From: Bacteroidia bacterium
GTDB lineage: Bacteria; Bacteroidota; Bacteroidia; Flavobacteriales; Flavobacteriaceae
Assembly: GCA_030428865.1 (NCBI GenBank)
Contig: JAUIEK010000003.1
Span: 186,001 to 250,000, forward strand
Reading direction: 5' to 3'
DNA: 64,000 nucleotides
The notes under the pieces were generated by a model. That model ran no database searches, was not told the DNA's origin, and saw only the letters and a program-made list of their open reading frames with translations. The position numbers were made by a program, and so were the translations under genes. The first letter of the stretch is position 1; each line of letters opens with the position of its first letter. Below are positions 54,661 to 64,000 of the stretch, one piece after another.

Positions 54661-54690
54661 TTGACTTTTTGAGTAAAAAATTTATTTTTG
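54661..54690 (+). promoter_or_regulatory. Promoter for DUF2795 gene
   Basis: TTG (54661-54663), 19 nt, then TATTTTTG (54683-54690) is an exact match to the Bacteroidota -33/-7 consensus spacing. This is the best-formed promoter in the window, 23 nt before the ATG. Confidence 0.7.
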
Positions 54691-54713
54691 CAGAAATTTA
54701 AACCCATTTAGAA

Positions 54714-54935
54714 ATGTATTGGACACTCGAATTAGCTTCGTATCTAGCAGATGCACCATGGCCTGCTACAAAAGATGAACTAATAGACTATGCTATTAGA
54801 ACAGGAGCGCCACTAGAAGTTGTTGAGAATCTTCAAGAAATTGAAGATGAAGGGGAAGCATATGATTCAATCATAGAAATTTGGCCAGATTATCCTTCAG
54901 AAGAAGATTATCTCTGGAATGAAGATGAATACTAA
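54714..54935 (+). CDS. DUF2795 domain protein
   Basis: This is a 73-aa acidic, soluble protein. The DUF2795 core is the segment from LASYLADAPWPATKDELIDYA to ENLQEI, followed by an acidic tail (WPDYPSEEDYLWNEDEY). It is a very conserved small Bacteroidota protein of unknown role, and resembles the globin-like or PH-type fold proposed for the family only loosely. The strong upstream promoter suggests abundant expression. Confidence 0.88.
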   Translation: MYWTLELASYLADAPWPATKDELIDYAIRTGAPLEVVENLQEIEDEGEAYDSIIEIWPDYPSEEDYLWNEDEY

Positions 54936-54950
54936 CAAGAAATAAACTAT

Positions 54951-54979
54951 AAAAAAGTCTCATATGAGGCTTTTTTTTT
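54951..54979 (+). terminator. Intrinsic terminator
   Basis: AAAAAAGTCTC-ATAT-GAGGCTTTTTT forms a hairpin with one G-U pair and a T-run, between the DUF2795 gene and secA. Confidence 0.8.
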
Positions 54980-55045
54980 GCTTACTTTTAGAGCCTTTTT
55001 AGTAAAAAAATCAGCAAGAAAGATATTTAATTACAGACAATAATA

Positions 55046-58000
55046 ATGAGTATATTAAATTCAGTCATCAAATTATTTGTTGGCGACAAACAACAAAAAG
55101 ATCTTAAAGAATTACAACCTATTGTAGGTAAAGTAAAAGCATTTGAAACGGCTTTATCTAGCATAGATAACGATGCACTAAGAAAAAAAACAGTTGAGTT
55201 TAAAACAAAGATTAAAGAAGCTACAAATCCTTTTGATGAGCAAATTGCTGAACTTAAAGAAGAAGCAAAAGAAGCTGATATAGACAGACAAGAGGATATT
55301 TACTCTGAAATTGATCAACTTAAAGATAATGCTTATCAAGCATCTGAAAAAGCACTAGAAGAAATCCTACCTGAAGCTTTTGCTGTTATAAAAGAAACTG
55401 CTAAACGATTTGTAAATAATGAAAAAATTGAGGTAACAGCAACTCCTTTTGATCGAGAATTATCTGGAATAAAAGACAACGTATCTCTTGATGGAGATAA
55501 AGCTATTTGGAGTAACTCTTGGGATGCAGCAGGAAAACCTGTTACTTGGGATATGATTCATTACGATGTACAGTTAATTGGTGCTGCTGTATTACATCAA
55601 GGTAAGATTGCTGAGATGATGACAGGAGAAGGAAAAACATTAGTTTCTACTTTACCTGTTTACTTAAATGCTTTAACGGGTAAAGGCGTTCATGTTGTTA
55701 CTGTAAATGATTATTTAGCAAAAAGAGATAGAGCTTGGATGGCGCCTATTTTTGAGTTTCATGGGTTAAGTACAGACTGCATTGATGTTCATCAACCCAA
55801 TTCTGAGGAGAGAAGAAAAGCTTATAATGCCGATATTACTTACGGAACCAATAATGAATTTGGCTTTGATTATTTACGCGATAATATGGCTAATTCAAAA
55901 GATGATCTTGTTCAAAGAGAACCCAATTATGCAATTATTGATGAAGTAGATTCTGTACTAATTGATGATGCAAGAACTCCTCTAATCATTTCAGGGCCGG
56001 TTCCTTTAGGTGACAGACATGAGTTTAATGAGCTTAGACCTTTGGTTTCTGACTTGGTTTCATTACAAAACAAACATCTTGTTGGTGTGTTAGCCGAGGC
56101 TAAAAAGCTAATCGCTGAGGGAAATACTAAAGAAGGAGGTTTATTGTTATATCGCGTTTATAGAGGTTTACCAAAAAATAAGGCGTTAATTAAATTTTTA
56201 TCTCAGGAGGGCATCAAACAGTTACTTCAAAAAACTGAAAACATTTATATCGCAGATAATAATAAGTTGATGCCTGAAGTTGATAAAGATTTATGGTTTG
56301 TTATTGAAGAGAAAAACAATCAAATTGATTTAACAGACAAAGGAATTGCTCATTTATCTTCTAAAATTAATGATGATAATTTCTTTGTTCTACCTGACAT
56401 TGGAGTTAAAGTTGGCGAAATTGATAACAGTGAAATAAAACCAGAAGAAAAAGCAAAACAGAAAGAAGCCCTTTATAAAGAATTTAGTGTTAAAAGCGAA
56501 CGCATTCATACCTTAAATCAATTACTAAAAGCCTACACTTTATTTGAAAAAGATGTTGAGTATGTGGTAATGGACAACAAAGTAATGATTGTAGATGAGC
56601 AAACAGGGCGTATTATGGATGGTAGACGCTATTCTGATGGTTTGCACCAGGCAATTGAAGCAAAAGAAAATGTAAAAATTGAAGATGCTACACAAACATT
56701 TGCTACTGTTACACTACAAAATTACTTCAGAATGTACCGAAAGCTATCTGGTATGACAGGTACAGCCATAACAGAAGCAGGTGAGTTTTGGGAAATTTAC
56801 AAACTAGATGTTGTAGAAATACCTACTAATAAACCTATTGCTAGAGATGACAGAGAAGACTTAGTTTATAAAACAACTCGAGAAAAATACAATGCTGTAA
56901 TAGAAGACATTGTAAAATTGGTTAATCAAGGTAGACCTGTTTTAGTTGGAACAACTTCTGTTGAAATATCAGAATTGCTGGGAAGAATGCTTAAAATGCG
57001 TAAAATTCCACACAATATTCTTAATGCTAAACTACACAAAAGAGAAGCTGATGTTGTTGCAGAAGCAGGAAAACCTGGTGTGGTAACTATCGCTACCAAT
57101 ATGGCAGGACGTGGTACTGACATCAAGTTGTCTGATGAAGTAAAAGCCGCTGGAGGATTAGCTATTATTGGTACAGAAAGACACGATTCTCGAAGAGTAG
57201 ACAGGCAGTTGCGTGGTAGAGCTGGGCGTCAAGGTGATGTGGGTTCTTCTCAATTTTATGTTGCATTAGATGATAATTTAATGCGATTATTTACTTCAGA
57301 TCGTGTGGCAAAAATGATGGATCGATTAGGGTTAAAAGAAGGTGAAGTGATTCAGCATTCCATGATTACCAAATCTATTGAGCGTGCTCAAAAGAAAGTT
57401 GAAGAAAATAACTTTGGTATTCGTAAACGATTACTCGAATACGATGATGTGATGAATTCGCAACGTGAATTTGTTTACAAAAGAAGACGCCATGCACTAG
57501 ATGGAAATCGATTGCAAATTGATATTGCTAATATGATTTATGATACGTGCCAAGCAATTATTAACAACAATAAAGCAAATAAGGATTTTCAGAATTTCGA
57601 GTTTGAATTAATTCGTTATACTTCTATGACTTCTCCTTTTTCTGAAGAGGAATTTCTGAATTCTCCTGAAAAAGAATTAACAGATAAACTTTATAATCTT
57701 GTAACCGATCATTATAAAGAAAAAATTGAACGGAATGCTACATTAGCATATCCTGTAATTAAAAATGTACACGAAAATGAAGGTGACCGATATGAACGTA
57801 TTGTTGTTCCTTTTACAGATGGTGTAAAAACCCTACAAGTTGTTACGAATTTAAAAGAAGCTTACGAAACAAAAGGAAAATCACTCATAACAGATTTTGA
57901 GAAGAATATTACGCTTGCTATTATTGACGAAAATTGGAAAGATCATCTACGTAAAATGGATGACTTAAAACAATCTGTTCAAAATGCCTCTTACGAGCAA

Positions 58001-58390
58001 AAAGATCCTTTATTAATATATAAGTTTGAAGCATTTGAATTATTTAAACGAACAATTGACGAAGTTAATCGTGAAGTGCTTTCTTTCTTGTTTAAAGGAG
58101 AATTACCAAACCAAGCTAACAATCAAATAGCAGAAGCTAGAAATCAACAAAATCGTGAACAGCTAAGCTTAAGTAAAGAAGAGGTTCAAAATACAACAGA
58201 AAGAGCCATTAGGCAAGGGCAACAACAGCAACAAGTTCCTGTTGAAACAATTGTTAGAGAACAACCTAAAATTGGAAGAAATGAACGCGTTACAATTAAA
58301 AATGTAATGAGTGGAGAAGAAAAAGCGGTAAAATACAAACAAGCTATTCCGCTAATTGATAAAGGAGAATGGGTTTTAATAGATCAATAA
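55046..58390 (+). CDS. secA: Preprotein translocase ATPase SecA
   Basis: This is a 1114-aa translocase motor. Walker A is [13 protein letters not shown] at about 186-198, DEAD-type motif II is [18 protein letters not shown], the second ATPase half is [10 protein letters not shown] and [12 protein letters not shown], and a helical scaffold follows. It is longer than E. coli SecA (901) because of an extended N-terminal and preprotein cross-linking region, a known Bacteroidota feature. The C-terminus lacks the CxCx8C zinc site and ends in a Gln-rich linker plus GEWVLIDQ. It acts at the inner membrane with SecYEG. A hairpin terminator overlaps its 3' end. Confidence 0.96.
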   Translation: MSILNSVIKLFVGDKQQKDLKELQPIVGKVKAFETALSSIDNDALRKKTVEFKTKIKEATNPFDEQIAELKEEAKEADIDRQEDIYSEIDQLKDNAYQASEKALEEILPEAFAVIKETAKRFVNNEKIEVTATPFDRELSGIKDNVSLDGDKAIWSNSWDAAGKPVTWDMIHYDVQLIGAAVLHQGKIAEMMTGEGKTLVSTLPVYLNALTGKGVHVVTVNDYLAKRDRAWMAPIFEFHGLSTDCIDVHQPNSEERRKAYNADITYGTNNEFGFDYLRDNMANSKDDLVQREPNYAIIDEVDSVLIDDARTPLIISGPVPLGDRHEFNELRPLVSDLVSLQNKHLVGVLAEAKKLIAEGNTKEGGLLLYRVYRGLPKNKALIKFLSQEGIKQLLQKTENIYIADNNKLMPEVDKDLWFVIEEKNNQIDLTDKGIAHLSSKINDDNFFVLPDIGVKVGEIDNSEIKPEEKAKQKEALYKEFSVKSERIHTLNQLLKAYTLFEKDVEYVVMDNKVMIVDEQTGRIMDGRRYSDGLHQAIEAKENVKIEDATQTFATVTLQNYFRMYRKLSGMTGTAITEAGEFWEIYKLDVVEIPTNKPIARDDREDLVYKTTREKYNAVIEDIVKLVNQGRPVLVGTTSVEISELLGRMLKMRKIPHNILNAKLHKREADVVAEAGKPGVVTIATNMAGRGTDIKLSDEVKAAGGLAIIGTERHDSRRVDRQLRGRAGRQGDVGSSQFYVALDDNLMRLFTSDRVAKMMDRLGLKEGEVIQHSMITKSIERAQKKVEENNFGIRKRLLEYDDVMNSQREFVYKRRRHALDGNRLQIDIANMIYDTCQAIINNNKANKDFQNFEFELIRYTSMTSPFSEEEFLNSPEKELTDKLYNLVTDHYKEKIERNATLAYPVIKNVHENEGDRYERIVVPFTDGVKTLQVVTNLKEAYETKGKSLITDFEKNITLAIIDENWKDHLRKMDDLKQSVQNASYEQKDPLLIYKFEAFELFKRTIDEVNREVLSFLFKGELPNQANNQIAEARNQQNREQLSLSKEEVQNTTERAIRQGQQQQQVPVETIVREQPKIGRNERVTIKNVMSGEEKAVKYKQAIPLIDKGEWVLIDQ

Positions 58391-58391
58391 C

Positions 58392-58420
58392 AAAAAAGCT
58401 GCTTAATTAGCAGCTTTTTT
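58392..58420. terminator. Bidirectional terminator after secA
   Basis: AAAAAAGCTGC-TTAATTA-GCAGCTTTTTT is a perfect 11-bp stem. It serves secA and the convergent gene, whose TAA stop lies in the loop. Confidence 0.9.
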
Positions 58421-59389
58421 TATATCTAAATCATCTTTTCTAAGATAAACATTTCCATAACCTGCATCTAGATTCATTCGAACCAAACCTTTATTTAGTT
58501 TAAGTTTCATGTCCGAAGAGTTATTTGATTCTGTTTCTTCAAGTACTTTTATGTTTTTTAAATCACTATAAATAGAACTTCCTGAAGCATTGATTAAAAG
58601 ATCAGAATCATTAGGAACTCGTAATTCAATATATCCATTATTACTATACACAGAATACAGTTTTGTAGGTTTCTTTTTTCGAAATTCAATTGATATATTA
58701 CCGCCTATCGAATTAACAGAAACAGGCCCTGTAACATCAATTAAAGATATATCGTTTAAAGTAACCGAAACTTCTAACTCTCCATCAAAATTTTGAACAT
58801 GCGTCAAATTACTATTATAAGAGTATCCTTTTTTTTCTTTAATGGGTTCGTTTCCACATTTTTCTGTTTCCCATATTAACTTTATGCTGTTAGGAATTTT
58901 AAATTGATATTCTTCTCCAGGTAACATTTTATAAATATCTTCTTCTTTGAGATCGTCTTTAATTATAATTTCTTTATGCTTTCTTTCTATCATAAAATCT
59001 AAACCTGTTTCTGTTTTATTACTTTTTCCTCCTAAGCGTTTTAAATTAGAACTAATGCTATACTTATTATTTTTAAGGAGTTTTTGTAGTCTTAAATGAC
59101 TCATCCTTTCTTCTTTTGATTTATAAAAAAGCTTCCCTGCTTCTCTTCCGTCCATAGCTGCCTCATACAATACCTCAGATTTTACTTCATGTTCATTTTT
59201 AGTAGTATTCGAAAATGTTTTACTTTCTTTCTTCTTGATAATTATTTCGTCTCCATCATAACCCACAACATTAATTATCTTTTTAGAGCATATTTTTAGC
59301 GTTCCTTTATTAAATTTTATTCTTTTTTCTTGAGCTTGACTTGATAAGCTCATAAAAACGACTAATACTATTGTTAAAAATGCTTTCAT
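58403..59389 (-). CDS. Exported DUF4097-like adhesin/repeat protein
   Basis: This is a 328-aa protein with a signal peptide (MKAFLTIVLVVFMSLSSQAQ). The body is polar, with the C-terminal half made of short beta strands (VSVNSIGGNISIEF, YIELRVPNDSDLLI, NLDAGYGNVYLR), a pattern typical of the right-handed beta-helix seen in DUF4097/DUF2807 proteins. It is the last gene of an operon led by an ECF sigma factor and a HEAT-repeat membrane protein (2-nt gap). It is probably periplasmic or surface-exposed; the function is unknown. Confidence 0.7.
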   Translation of the reverse strand: MKAFLTIVLVVFMSLSSQAQEKRIKFNKGTLKICSKKIINVVGYDGDEIIIKKKESKTFSNTTKNEHEVKSEVLYEAAMDGREAGKLFYKSKEERMSHLRLQKLLKNNKYSISSNLKRLGGKSNKTETGLDFMIERKHKEIIIKDDLKEEDIYKMLPGEEYQFKIPNSIKLIWETEKCGNEPIKEKKGYSYNSNLTHVQNFDGELEVSVTLNDISLIDVTGPVSVNSIGGNISIEFRKKKPTKLYSVYSNNGYIELRVPNDSDLLINASGSSIYSDLKNIKVLEETESNNSSDMKLKLNKGLVRMNLDAGYGNVYLRKDDLDIKKAAN

Positions 59390-59391
59390 AA

Positions 59392-60003
59392 TTATTCATT
59401 TATTGTGTTTATTGCTAGTGTTGCGTTATTTTTTACGATAGGAAGGTTTTTATCGTCTTCTATCACCTTTTTTAATACTTTTTTTGCTCGTTTTTCTCTT
59501 AAAATTTTTAGAGATTTAATTAATTTAATCTGAACTAGTGGCTTTTCTTCTTGTTCTAGCGCTTTAATAAAATTCTTACGGATGTATTGGTTATCTGGAA
59601 ATTCAAGTAAGGCATCAATAGAAGCAATTCTTACATTGATATTTTCACTTTCGAACAACGTTTTTACCAATATTTTAATAATCTGTTTGTCTTCTTTTTT
59701 ATAATCATCACTAAACTGATAAATTCCTTCCAGTTGTTTTCCTGCTGATTCATCTGATAGTTTAGCAACTAACTCCTTTTTTAGTTCTAGCATTTCTGGA
59801 TTTTCTGAGTTAAAAGATAAAGCGAGAAATATCAGAACTGCTACAGATGCTGCAATTCCTACAAACCAATAATTTTTATTGTATGTTTTTTTATTGTGTA
59901 ATTCTTCTTGCAATCTTTTTTCAAAGAGTTTATCAACTTCAGAAGACATTTTTAAGTCATCAAACTTAGATTTGTTACTCTTAATATATTTCTCAATGCT
60001 CAT
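59392..60003 (-). CDS. Membrane-anchored HEAT-repeat protein, likely anti-sigma factor
   Basis: This 203-aa protein has a short cytoplasmic part (about 1-45, with FEKRLQEELH), one TM (about 46-63: WFVGIAASVAVLIFLALSF), and a periplasmic helical region with two to three HEAT-like repeats (IRIASIDALLEF- and IKLIKSLKILR-type). The start overlaps the sigma gene by 11 nt. That coupling, and the one-TM layout with a cytoplasmic segment, fit an anti-sigma factor whose sensor is HEAT repeats. This is inference; no known anti-sigma domain is evident. Confidence 0.72.
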   Translation of the reverse strand: MSIEKYIKSNKSKFDDLKMSSEVDKLFEKRLQEELHNKKTYNKNYWFVGIAASVAVLIFLALSFNSENPEMLELKKELVAKLSDESAGKQLEGIYQFSDDYKKEDKQIIKILVKTLFESENINVRIASIDALLEFPDNQYIRKNFIKALEQEEKPLVQIKLIKSLKILREKRAKKVLKKVIEDDKNLPIVKNNATLAINTINE

Positions 60004-60541
60004 GTTTTGATGATTTTATTTTCTGTATTAGTTGTTGTTTTCCTCTTGCATATTGATTTCTTACTGTACTTTCATTTATACCTAACATCTCACTAATTTC
60101 TTTATGAGTGTAATCTTCTATCAAATACAAGATTAAAATAATACGATACTTCTCTTTTAATTGATTGATAAACTCTTTTACTTCAAAAACAGTAAGATTA
60201 CCATATAATTCAACCATTTCTACTTGCTCCTCTTCAGTACTTTCCTCTACGAGTTGTAAATCATTCCACTCTATTGCTTGTTTCTTTTTTCTTAAGAAAT
60301 CCAAAGAAGCATTAATTGCAATTCGTTTTAACCATCCTGTTAAATTATATTCTCCGTCTAGCTTATGAATCTTTTCAAAAGCTTTTATAAAACTTTCTTG
60401 TACAATATCTTCTGCATCTTCTACATTCTGAACAATCCTATAACTCGCATTTAAAAGACTGTTTTTGTATGTATGATAAACTTTTAACTGAGCAGAATAA
60501 TTATTGCTTCTACATTGTTTTATAAGTTCTTTCTCGCTCAA
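59993..60541 (-). CDS. ECF RNA polymerase sigma factor
   Basis: This 182-aa sigma-70 family factor starts at TTG 60541 (MSEKELIKQC). Longer upstream frames would run through the terminator of folE. Region 2 has EDIVQESFIKAFEKIH and GWLKRIAINASLDFLRKK, and region 4 has YRIILILYLIEDYTHKEISEMLGINESTVRNQYARGKQQL. It is followed by the HEAT-repeat protein and a DUF4097-like exported protein, one operon. The signal is unknown. Confidence 0.92.
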   Translation of the reverse strand: MSEKELIKQCRSNNYSAQLKVYHTYKNSLLNASYRIVQNVEDAEDIVQESFIKAFEKIHKLDGEYNLTGWLKRIAINASLDFLRKKKQAIEWNDLQLVEESTEEEQVEMVELYGNLTVFEVKEFINQLKEKYRIILILYLIEDYTHKEISEMLGINESTVRNQYARGKQQLIQKIKSSKHEH

Positions 60542-60641
60542 AAAAACTTCAATTTGGTTAGTTTGTTTATTATGTAAACGTGGAAAATAAAAATGTGTCT
60601 CAAAAAAATCAAAGATTTTTTTTATAGAAAGTCTGCTGCAC

Positions 60642-60668
60642 AAAAAAGCCGCTCTCTGAGCGGCTTTT
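60642..60668 (-). terminator. Terminator of folE
   Basis: AAAAGCCGCTC-TCT-GAGCGGCTTTT is an 11-bp stem. On the minus strand it ends in a run of T's, 12 nt after the folE stop. Confidence 0.88.
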
Positions 60669-60679
60669 ATATTACATTT

Positions 60680-61375
60680 TTATAGATTTTGAAAATCAGT
60701 CTCTAGTTTTAAGTAATCTAAAAACTCTTGCTTTGTTTCTTTTTCCTTAAACTTTCCGCCAAACTCAGCTGTTACTGTACTACTCTCTATATCTTTTATT
60801 CCTCTGGAATTTACACACAAGTGTTTAGCATCAATTACACAAGCAACATCTTTTGTTCCTAAAGCTTCTTGTAACGCTTGAACTACTTGCATAGTAAGAC
60901 GTTCTTGTACTTGTGGTCTCTTAGCAAAATACTCAACAATTCTGTTCATTTTAGAAAGTCCGATGACTTTTCCGCTAGAAATATATGCTACATGAGCACG
61001 CCCAACGATAGGCAATAAATGATGCTCGCAAGTAGAATACACAACAATATTCTTCTCTACCAGCATTTCTCCATAGTTATAGTTATTCTCAAACGTAGAA
61101 GTACTTGGTTTATTCTTAGGGTTTAATCCCATAAAAATTTCATTAACAAAAGCCTTAGCAACTCGTTTAGGAGTACCTTTTAGGCTATCATCTGTTAAAT
61201 CCATTCCTAATGTGTCTAAAATATCTTTAACACTTTTTTGAATTCTTTCTATTTTTTCCTCATCAGAGATGTCAAAAGCATCTTTCCGTAGCGGAGTTTC
61301 TGCAGAAGTACCTACATGGTTTTCTCCTATTTCTTCTACTCGTTCCTCATCTTGATTAGCATTCACTTCTATCAT
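60680..61375 (-). CDS. folE: GTP cyclohydrolase I
   Basis: This is a 231-aa enzyme making 7,8-dihydroneopterin triphosphate from GTP for folate and pterin synthesis. The zinc and active-site motifs are STCEHHLLPIVGRAHVAYI, GLSKMNRIVEYFAKRPQVQERL and a late Cys in KHLCVNSRG. The 40-residue N-terminal acidic extension is lineage-typical. The -7 box is at 61396-61403. folD lies 30 kb away. Confidence 0.96.
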   Translation of the reverse strand: MIEVNANQDEERVEEIGENHVGTSAETPLRKDAFDISDEEKIERIQKSVKDILDTLGMDLTDDSLKGTPKRVAKAFVNEIFMGLNPKNKPSTSTFENNYNYGEMLVEKNIVVYSTCEHHLLPIVGRAHVAYISSGKVIGLSKMNRIVEYFAKRPQVQERLTMQVVQALQEALGTKDVACVIDAKHLCVNSRGIKDIESSTVTAEFGGKFKEKETKQEFLDYLKLETDFQNL

Positions 61376-61395
61376 TCCAATTTTAAATTAAGGTG

Positions 61396-61403
61396 CAAAT
61401 TTA
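61396..61403 (-). promoter_or_regulatory. -7 element for folE
   Basis: On the minus strand TAAATTTG matches TAnnTTTG, 20 nt before the ATG. Confidence 0.55.
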
Positions 61404-61421
61404 CGACTTATTCATTTATTC

Positions 61422-62786
61422 TTATTGACATATGCTAATCAATTCTTCTAACGAACATAGCTTTTGTTGATTTGTATCCATTTCTTTTAAAATAAATTGG
61501 TCGTTTTCTACAGAAGAAATTACAAACGGAATTGCTCTTTTTTCTACATATTTCCACTGTTTCTTCTGCTGATTATTACTCTGTGCAACATCAGGGTACA
61601 TTTCTACTGAAATTCCTTTTAAACGCAATTGTTGAATAGCTTTGAGCTTGCTTAAGATAGTTTCTTCTTCAAAATTTAGAATAATAACTTTTGGTTTTTC
61701 AATCTCAACGTCGTTTAATAAACCTAACTCTTCCAACACCAAATAGATTCTATCTAAACCAAAAGAAATACCTACACCGCTAACATCTTTTAAACCAAAA
61801 ATTCCGGTAAGATCATCATAACGACCTCCGCCTCCAATAGAGCCTATTTTTACAGATTTAGGAGCAGCAACCTCAAAAATAGCTCCCGTATAATAATTTA
61901 AACCGCGAGCCAACGTAACATCTAATTGTAGCTTAGCTGTTTCTAATCCTATTTTTTCTACTGAATTAATTACATAACGTAATTCTTCTACTCCTTTTAA
62001 TCCTTGATCTGAATCTGCTAAGAGGTTTTTTAAGACATTTAACTGCTCTTTACTGTCTCCTGAAAGATGCAACAAAGGCTTAACTTTTTCTATTGCCTCT
62101 TTAGAAATTCCTTTAGCAATCATTTCTTCAATAACGCCATCTTCTCCTATTTTATCGAGTTTATCTAAAGCAACTGTAAAATCAATCAGCTTGTCTTGCT
62201 CTCCAATTACTTCTGCAATCCCTGATAAAATTTTACGATTATTAATTTTAATTGTTACTCCTTCTAATTTCAAATTCGTAAACACAGTATCATACAGTTG
62301 AATAAATTCAATTTCTTGCAATAATGATTTACTACCCACCACATCTGCATCACATTGATAAAACTCTCTAAAACGTCCTTTTTGAGGTCGATCGGCGCGC
62401 CAAACAGGCTGAATTTGATATCGTTTAAAAGGGAACATAATTTCACTTTGATGCTGTACAACATAACGCGCAAAAGGAACTGTTAAATCGTAGCGTAAAG
62501 CTTTTTCTGAAATTTTAGGAGAAATTTTAATACTGTCTTTTGATTTTATTAAGTGTTCATCAACTTTTGAGAGATAATCTCCTGAATTTAAAATTTTAAA
62601 AATCAATCGATCTCCTTCGTCTCCATATTTACCTAGTAAGGTTTCCGAATTCTCGAAACTAGGTGTTTCAATAGGTGCAAACCCAAAAAGAGAAAAGGCT
62701 TCTTTTATTGTGTTTGTAATGTAATTTCTATACGCAATTTCTTTTGCAGAAAAGTCTCGGGTTCCTTTAGGAATGCTAGGTTTCAT
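61422..62786 (-). CDS. hisS: Histidyl-tRNA synthetase
   Basis: This is a class II aminoacyl-tRNA synthetase, about 454 aa from ATG 62786 (MKPSIPKGTRDFSAKE), which fits homologues better than the longer frame. Motif 1 region is FAPIETPSFE, motif 2 is FKRYQIQPVWRADRPQKGRFREFYQCD, and the histidine-specific ARGLNYYTGAIFEV precedes motif 3 SIGGGGRYDDL. An anticodon-binding domain occupies the last 100 residues. It charges the tRNA-His encoded at the left end of this window. Confidence 0.96.
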   Translation of the reverse strand: MKPSIPKGTRDFSAKEIAYRNYITNTIKEAFSLFGFAPIETPSFENSETLLGKYGDEGDRLIFKILNSGDYLSKVDEHLIKSKDSIKISPKISEKALRYDLTVPFARYVVQHQSEIMFPFKRYQIQPVWRADRPQKGRFREFYQCDADVVGSKSLLQEIEFIQLYDTVFTNLKLEGVTIKINNRKILSGIAEVIGEQDKLIDFTVALDKLDKIGEDGVIEEMIAKGISKEAIEKVKPLLHLSGDSKEQLNVLKNLLADSDQGLKGVEELRYVINSVEKIGLETAKLQLDVTLARGLNYYTGAIFEVAAPKSVKIGSIGGGGRYDDLTGIFGLKDVSGVGISFGLDRIYLVLEELGLLNDVEIEKPKVIILNFEEETILSKLKAIQQLRLKGISVEMYPDVAQSNNQQKKQWKYVEKRAIPFVISSVENDQFILKEMDTNQQKLCSLEELISICQ

Positions 62787-62847
62787 TATATGAAATTTTC
62801 GATTGAAATGATAAAGTTGCAAATATCAGAAAAATCTAACGAAAGTA

Positions 62848-63789
62848 TTAGTCGTTTTTGGTAGGCTTTGCTTTGTTTTTCTGCTGCAGTGAGTAAATAC
62901 TTGCATTTAATTCAAAACCTAGCAATAAAATGATGGCGTTTAGCCAAATAAATAGCATCAGAATTAACAAAGTTCCAATAGAACCGTACAGCTCATTATA
63001 CTTAGCAAATTCATTTACATAATAACTAAATAAATAAAAAGTAGCTATGGATAACGATGTGGTAAATACAGAGCCTGGAGAAAAGAATTTGTAATGTTTA
63101 CCACTTTTTGTTCCATACTTATAAAGAACAGAAACAATGGTAAATAACATCAAAACAAAGATCGCTCCTCTGCCTAGTTTTAACCAAATAATATCATCTT
63201 CTAACCAGCCTCGGTTTTGTAAAGCATCTAATCCTAATTCGTAAAAAACGGTTAAAGCAACTGTTATAACCAAGAAAAAAGCCATTAATAAAGAAACTGC
63301 CATGGAAATGAAATAAGCTCTAAATACATTCCGTATTTCTTTAACATGATACGAATACTCAAAACCGCCAAAAATGGCATTTACTCCGTTTGTCATTAAG
63401 AAAACAGATACTAAAAAACCAAAAGATAACAACCCTGCATATTGATTTTTTAAAATATCAATTAAAACAGCATCTACAGCATCAAACGTTTTGGGAGGTA
63501 AAACTTCTTTTATCAAAGTAAGTAAGCCTTCTTGAAACCCTTCCACCGGAATGTACGGTATTAATGTAAGTGTAAAAAGCATAAAAGGGAAAATAGCCAT
63601 AAAGAAACTATAGGCAATTCCGCTAGCTCTAGTTGTAAGAGCTCCTTCTACAATTCCGATAATATACATTTCTAAAACATCATAAAGAGACATCCCTTCT
63701 AAACCTGGGACTTTAATTTGTTTCCCAAGCTTTACCAACCAATTAATTATAGGAATCTTTTCTAGATTTTCTTCAATCTCTTTACTCAT
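62848..63789 (-). CDS. YihY/BrkB family membrane protein
   Basis: This is a 313-aa inner-membrane protein with about six TM segments. The YihY family pattern is ASGIAYSFFMAIFPFMLFTL at about 55-74 with PxxxxF-type residues, and NGVNAIFGGFEYSYHV in the middle. It ends in a basic tail. The molecular function is not established; it was formerly called ribonuclease BN in error. It lies 5 nt downstream of nadC and is likely co-transcribed. Confidence 0.9.
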   Translation of the reverse strand: MSKEIEENLEKIPIINWLVKLGKQIKVPGLEGMSLYDVLEMYIIGIVEGALTTRASGIAYSFFMAIFPFMLFTLTLIPYIPVEGFQEGLLTLIKEVLPPKTFDAVDAVLIDILKNQYAGLLSFGFLVSVFLMTNGVNAIFGGFEYSYHVKEIRNVFRAYFISMAVSLLMAFFLVITVALTVFYELGLDALQNRGWLEDDIIWLKLGRGAIFVLMLFTIVSVLYKYGTKSGKHYKFFSPGSVFTTSLSIATFYLFSYYVNEFAKYNELYGSIGTLLILMLFIWLNAIILLLGFELNASIYSLQQKNKAKPTKND

Positions 63790-63794
63790 AAAAA

Positions 63795-64000
63795 CTAAAC
63801 TGCTTTTAAGCTTAAATCCATATTATGAACAGAATGCGTTATGGCTCCTGTAGAAATATAATCCACACCACATTCTGCATATTGTCTGATTGTTTTTTCA
63901 TTAATTCCTCCAGAAGATTCTGTTAAACATTTATCTCCTATCAGTTGTACTGCCTGTTTTGTATCTTCTATGGTAAAATTATCAATCAAGATTCTATAAA
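63795..64000 (-). CDS. nadC: Quinolinate phosphoribosyltransferase, C-terminal fragment
   Basis: This is the last 68 codons of a gene that enters from the right edge. The sequence YRILIDNF-TIEDTKQAV, ESSGGIN and the ending STGAITHSVHNMDLSL match the C-terminal barrel of NadC, including the phosphate-binding GGIN segment. It converts quinolinate and PRPP to nicotinate mononucleotide in NAD synthesis. It is followed 5 nt later by the YihY gene. Confidence 0.92.
   Translation of the reverse strand, partial: YRILIDNFTIEDTKQAVQLIGDKCLTESSGGINEKTIRQYAECGVDYISTGAITHSVHNMDLSLKAV

Overview
The window looks like chromosomal DNA of a marine-type member of the Flavobacteriaceae (Bacteroidota). The DNA is AT-rich. 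Many genes are preceded by the Bacteroidota -7 promoter element TAnnTTTG. The gene set also fits this family: bacillithiol synthesis (bshB1), LytS/LytTR regulators with 2TM proteins, an OMP_b-brl_3 TonB-type receptor, DUF2520 next to kdsC, and a crtI-crtB-crtZ-crtY zeaxanthin operon. I saw no insertion sequence, prophage or CRISPR array. A genus cannot be fixed from this sequence alone.

Layout. 0-12 kb: start of a serine/threonine dehydratase, tRNA-His, bshB1, a MATE exporter, DUF2520-kdsC-DUF2147, pcm, a Gfo/Idh oxidoreductase, 3-hydroxyacyl-CoA dehydrogenase, a possible PagL-like barrel, and a MacA/MacB-type ABC exporter operon. 12-17 kb: a tight four-gene operon with a Glu/Asp-type symporter, a GshB-like ATP-grasp ligase, an N-formylglutamate amidohydrolase-like enzyme and a QEGLA/DUF1704 metallopeptidase. 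This is the best candidate for an undescribed system. 17-28 kb: NUDIX hydrolase, acyltransferase, dps/oxyR, a YbiT-like ABC-F protein, a thioredoxin-fold lipoprotein, a DEAD-box helicase, an MFS exporter, an M48 lipoprotein and an MsrB lipoprotein. 28-32 kb: ffh, a stand-alone degenerate FolD N-domain paralogue, folD, then a possible cassette-like accessory locus. 32-40.5 kb: a LytTR response regulator, two 2TM proteins, a sensor kinase fused to a third 2TM domain, then the carotenoid operon with a CarH-like MerR regulator. 40.5-54 kb: an ECF sigma factor with its membrane partner, threonine aldolase, prfB, arsC, a large TonB-type receptor, fumC-hutI, and Wza/Wzc capsule export proteins. 54-64 kb: methyltransferase, cobalamin adenosyltransferase, DUF2795, secA, an ECF sigma/HEAT-repeat anti-sigma/adhesin-like operon, folE, hisS, a YihY family protein and the 3' end of nadC.

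Several parts appear to work together. The CarH-like regulator has the adenosylcobalamin-binding signatures. A perfect 9-12-9 inverted repeat overlaps the crtI -7 box, and a cobalamin adenosyltransferase lies in the same window, so light- and B12-dependent control of zeaxanthin is plausible. OxyR, Dps, MsrB and BshB1 form a redox-defence theme. The four-gene 12.5-17 kb operon pairs a zinc metallopeptidase family, which in animals contains the tubulin-detyrosinating MATCAP enzymes, with an ATP-grasp ligase. This suggests an add/remove cycle on a peptide or protein terminus; that is inference. Start codons were moved from the longest frame wherever promoter, overlap or homology evidence favoured an internal start.
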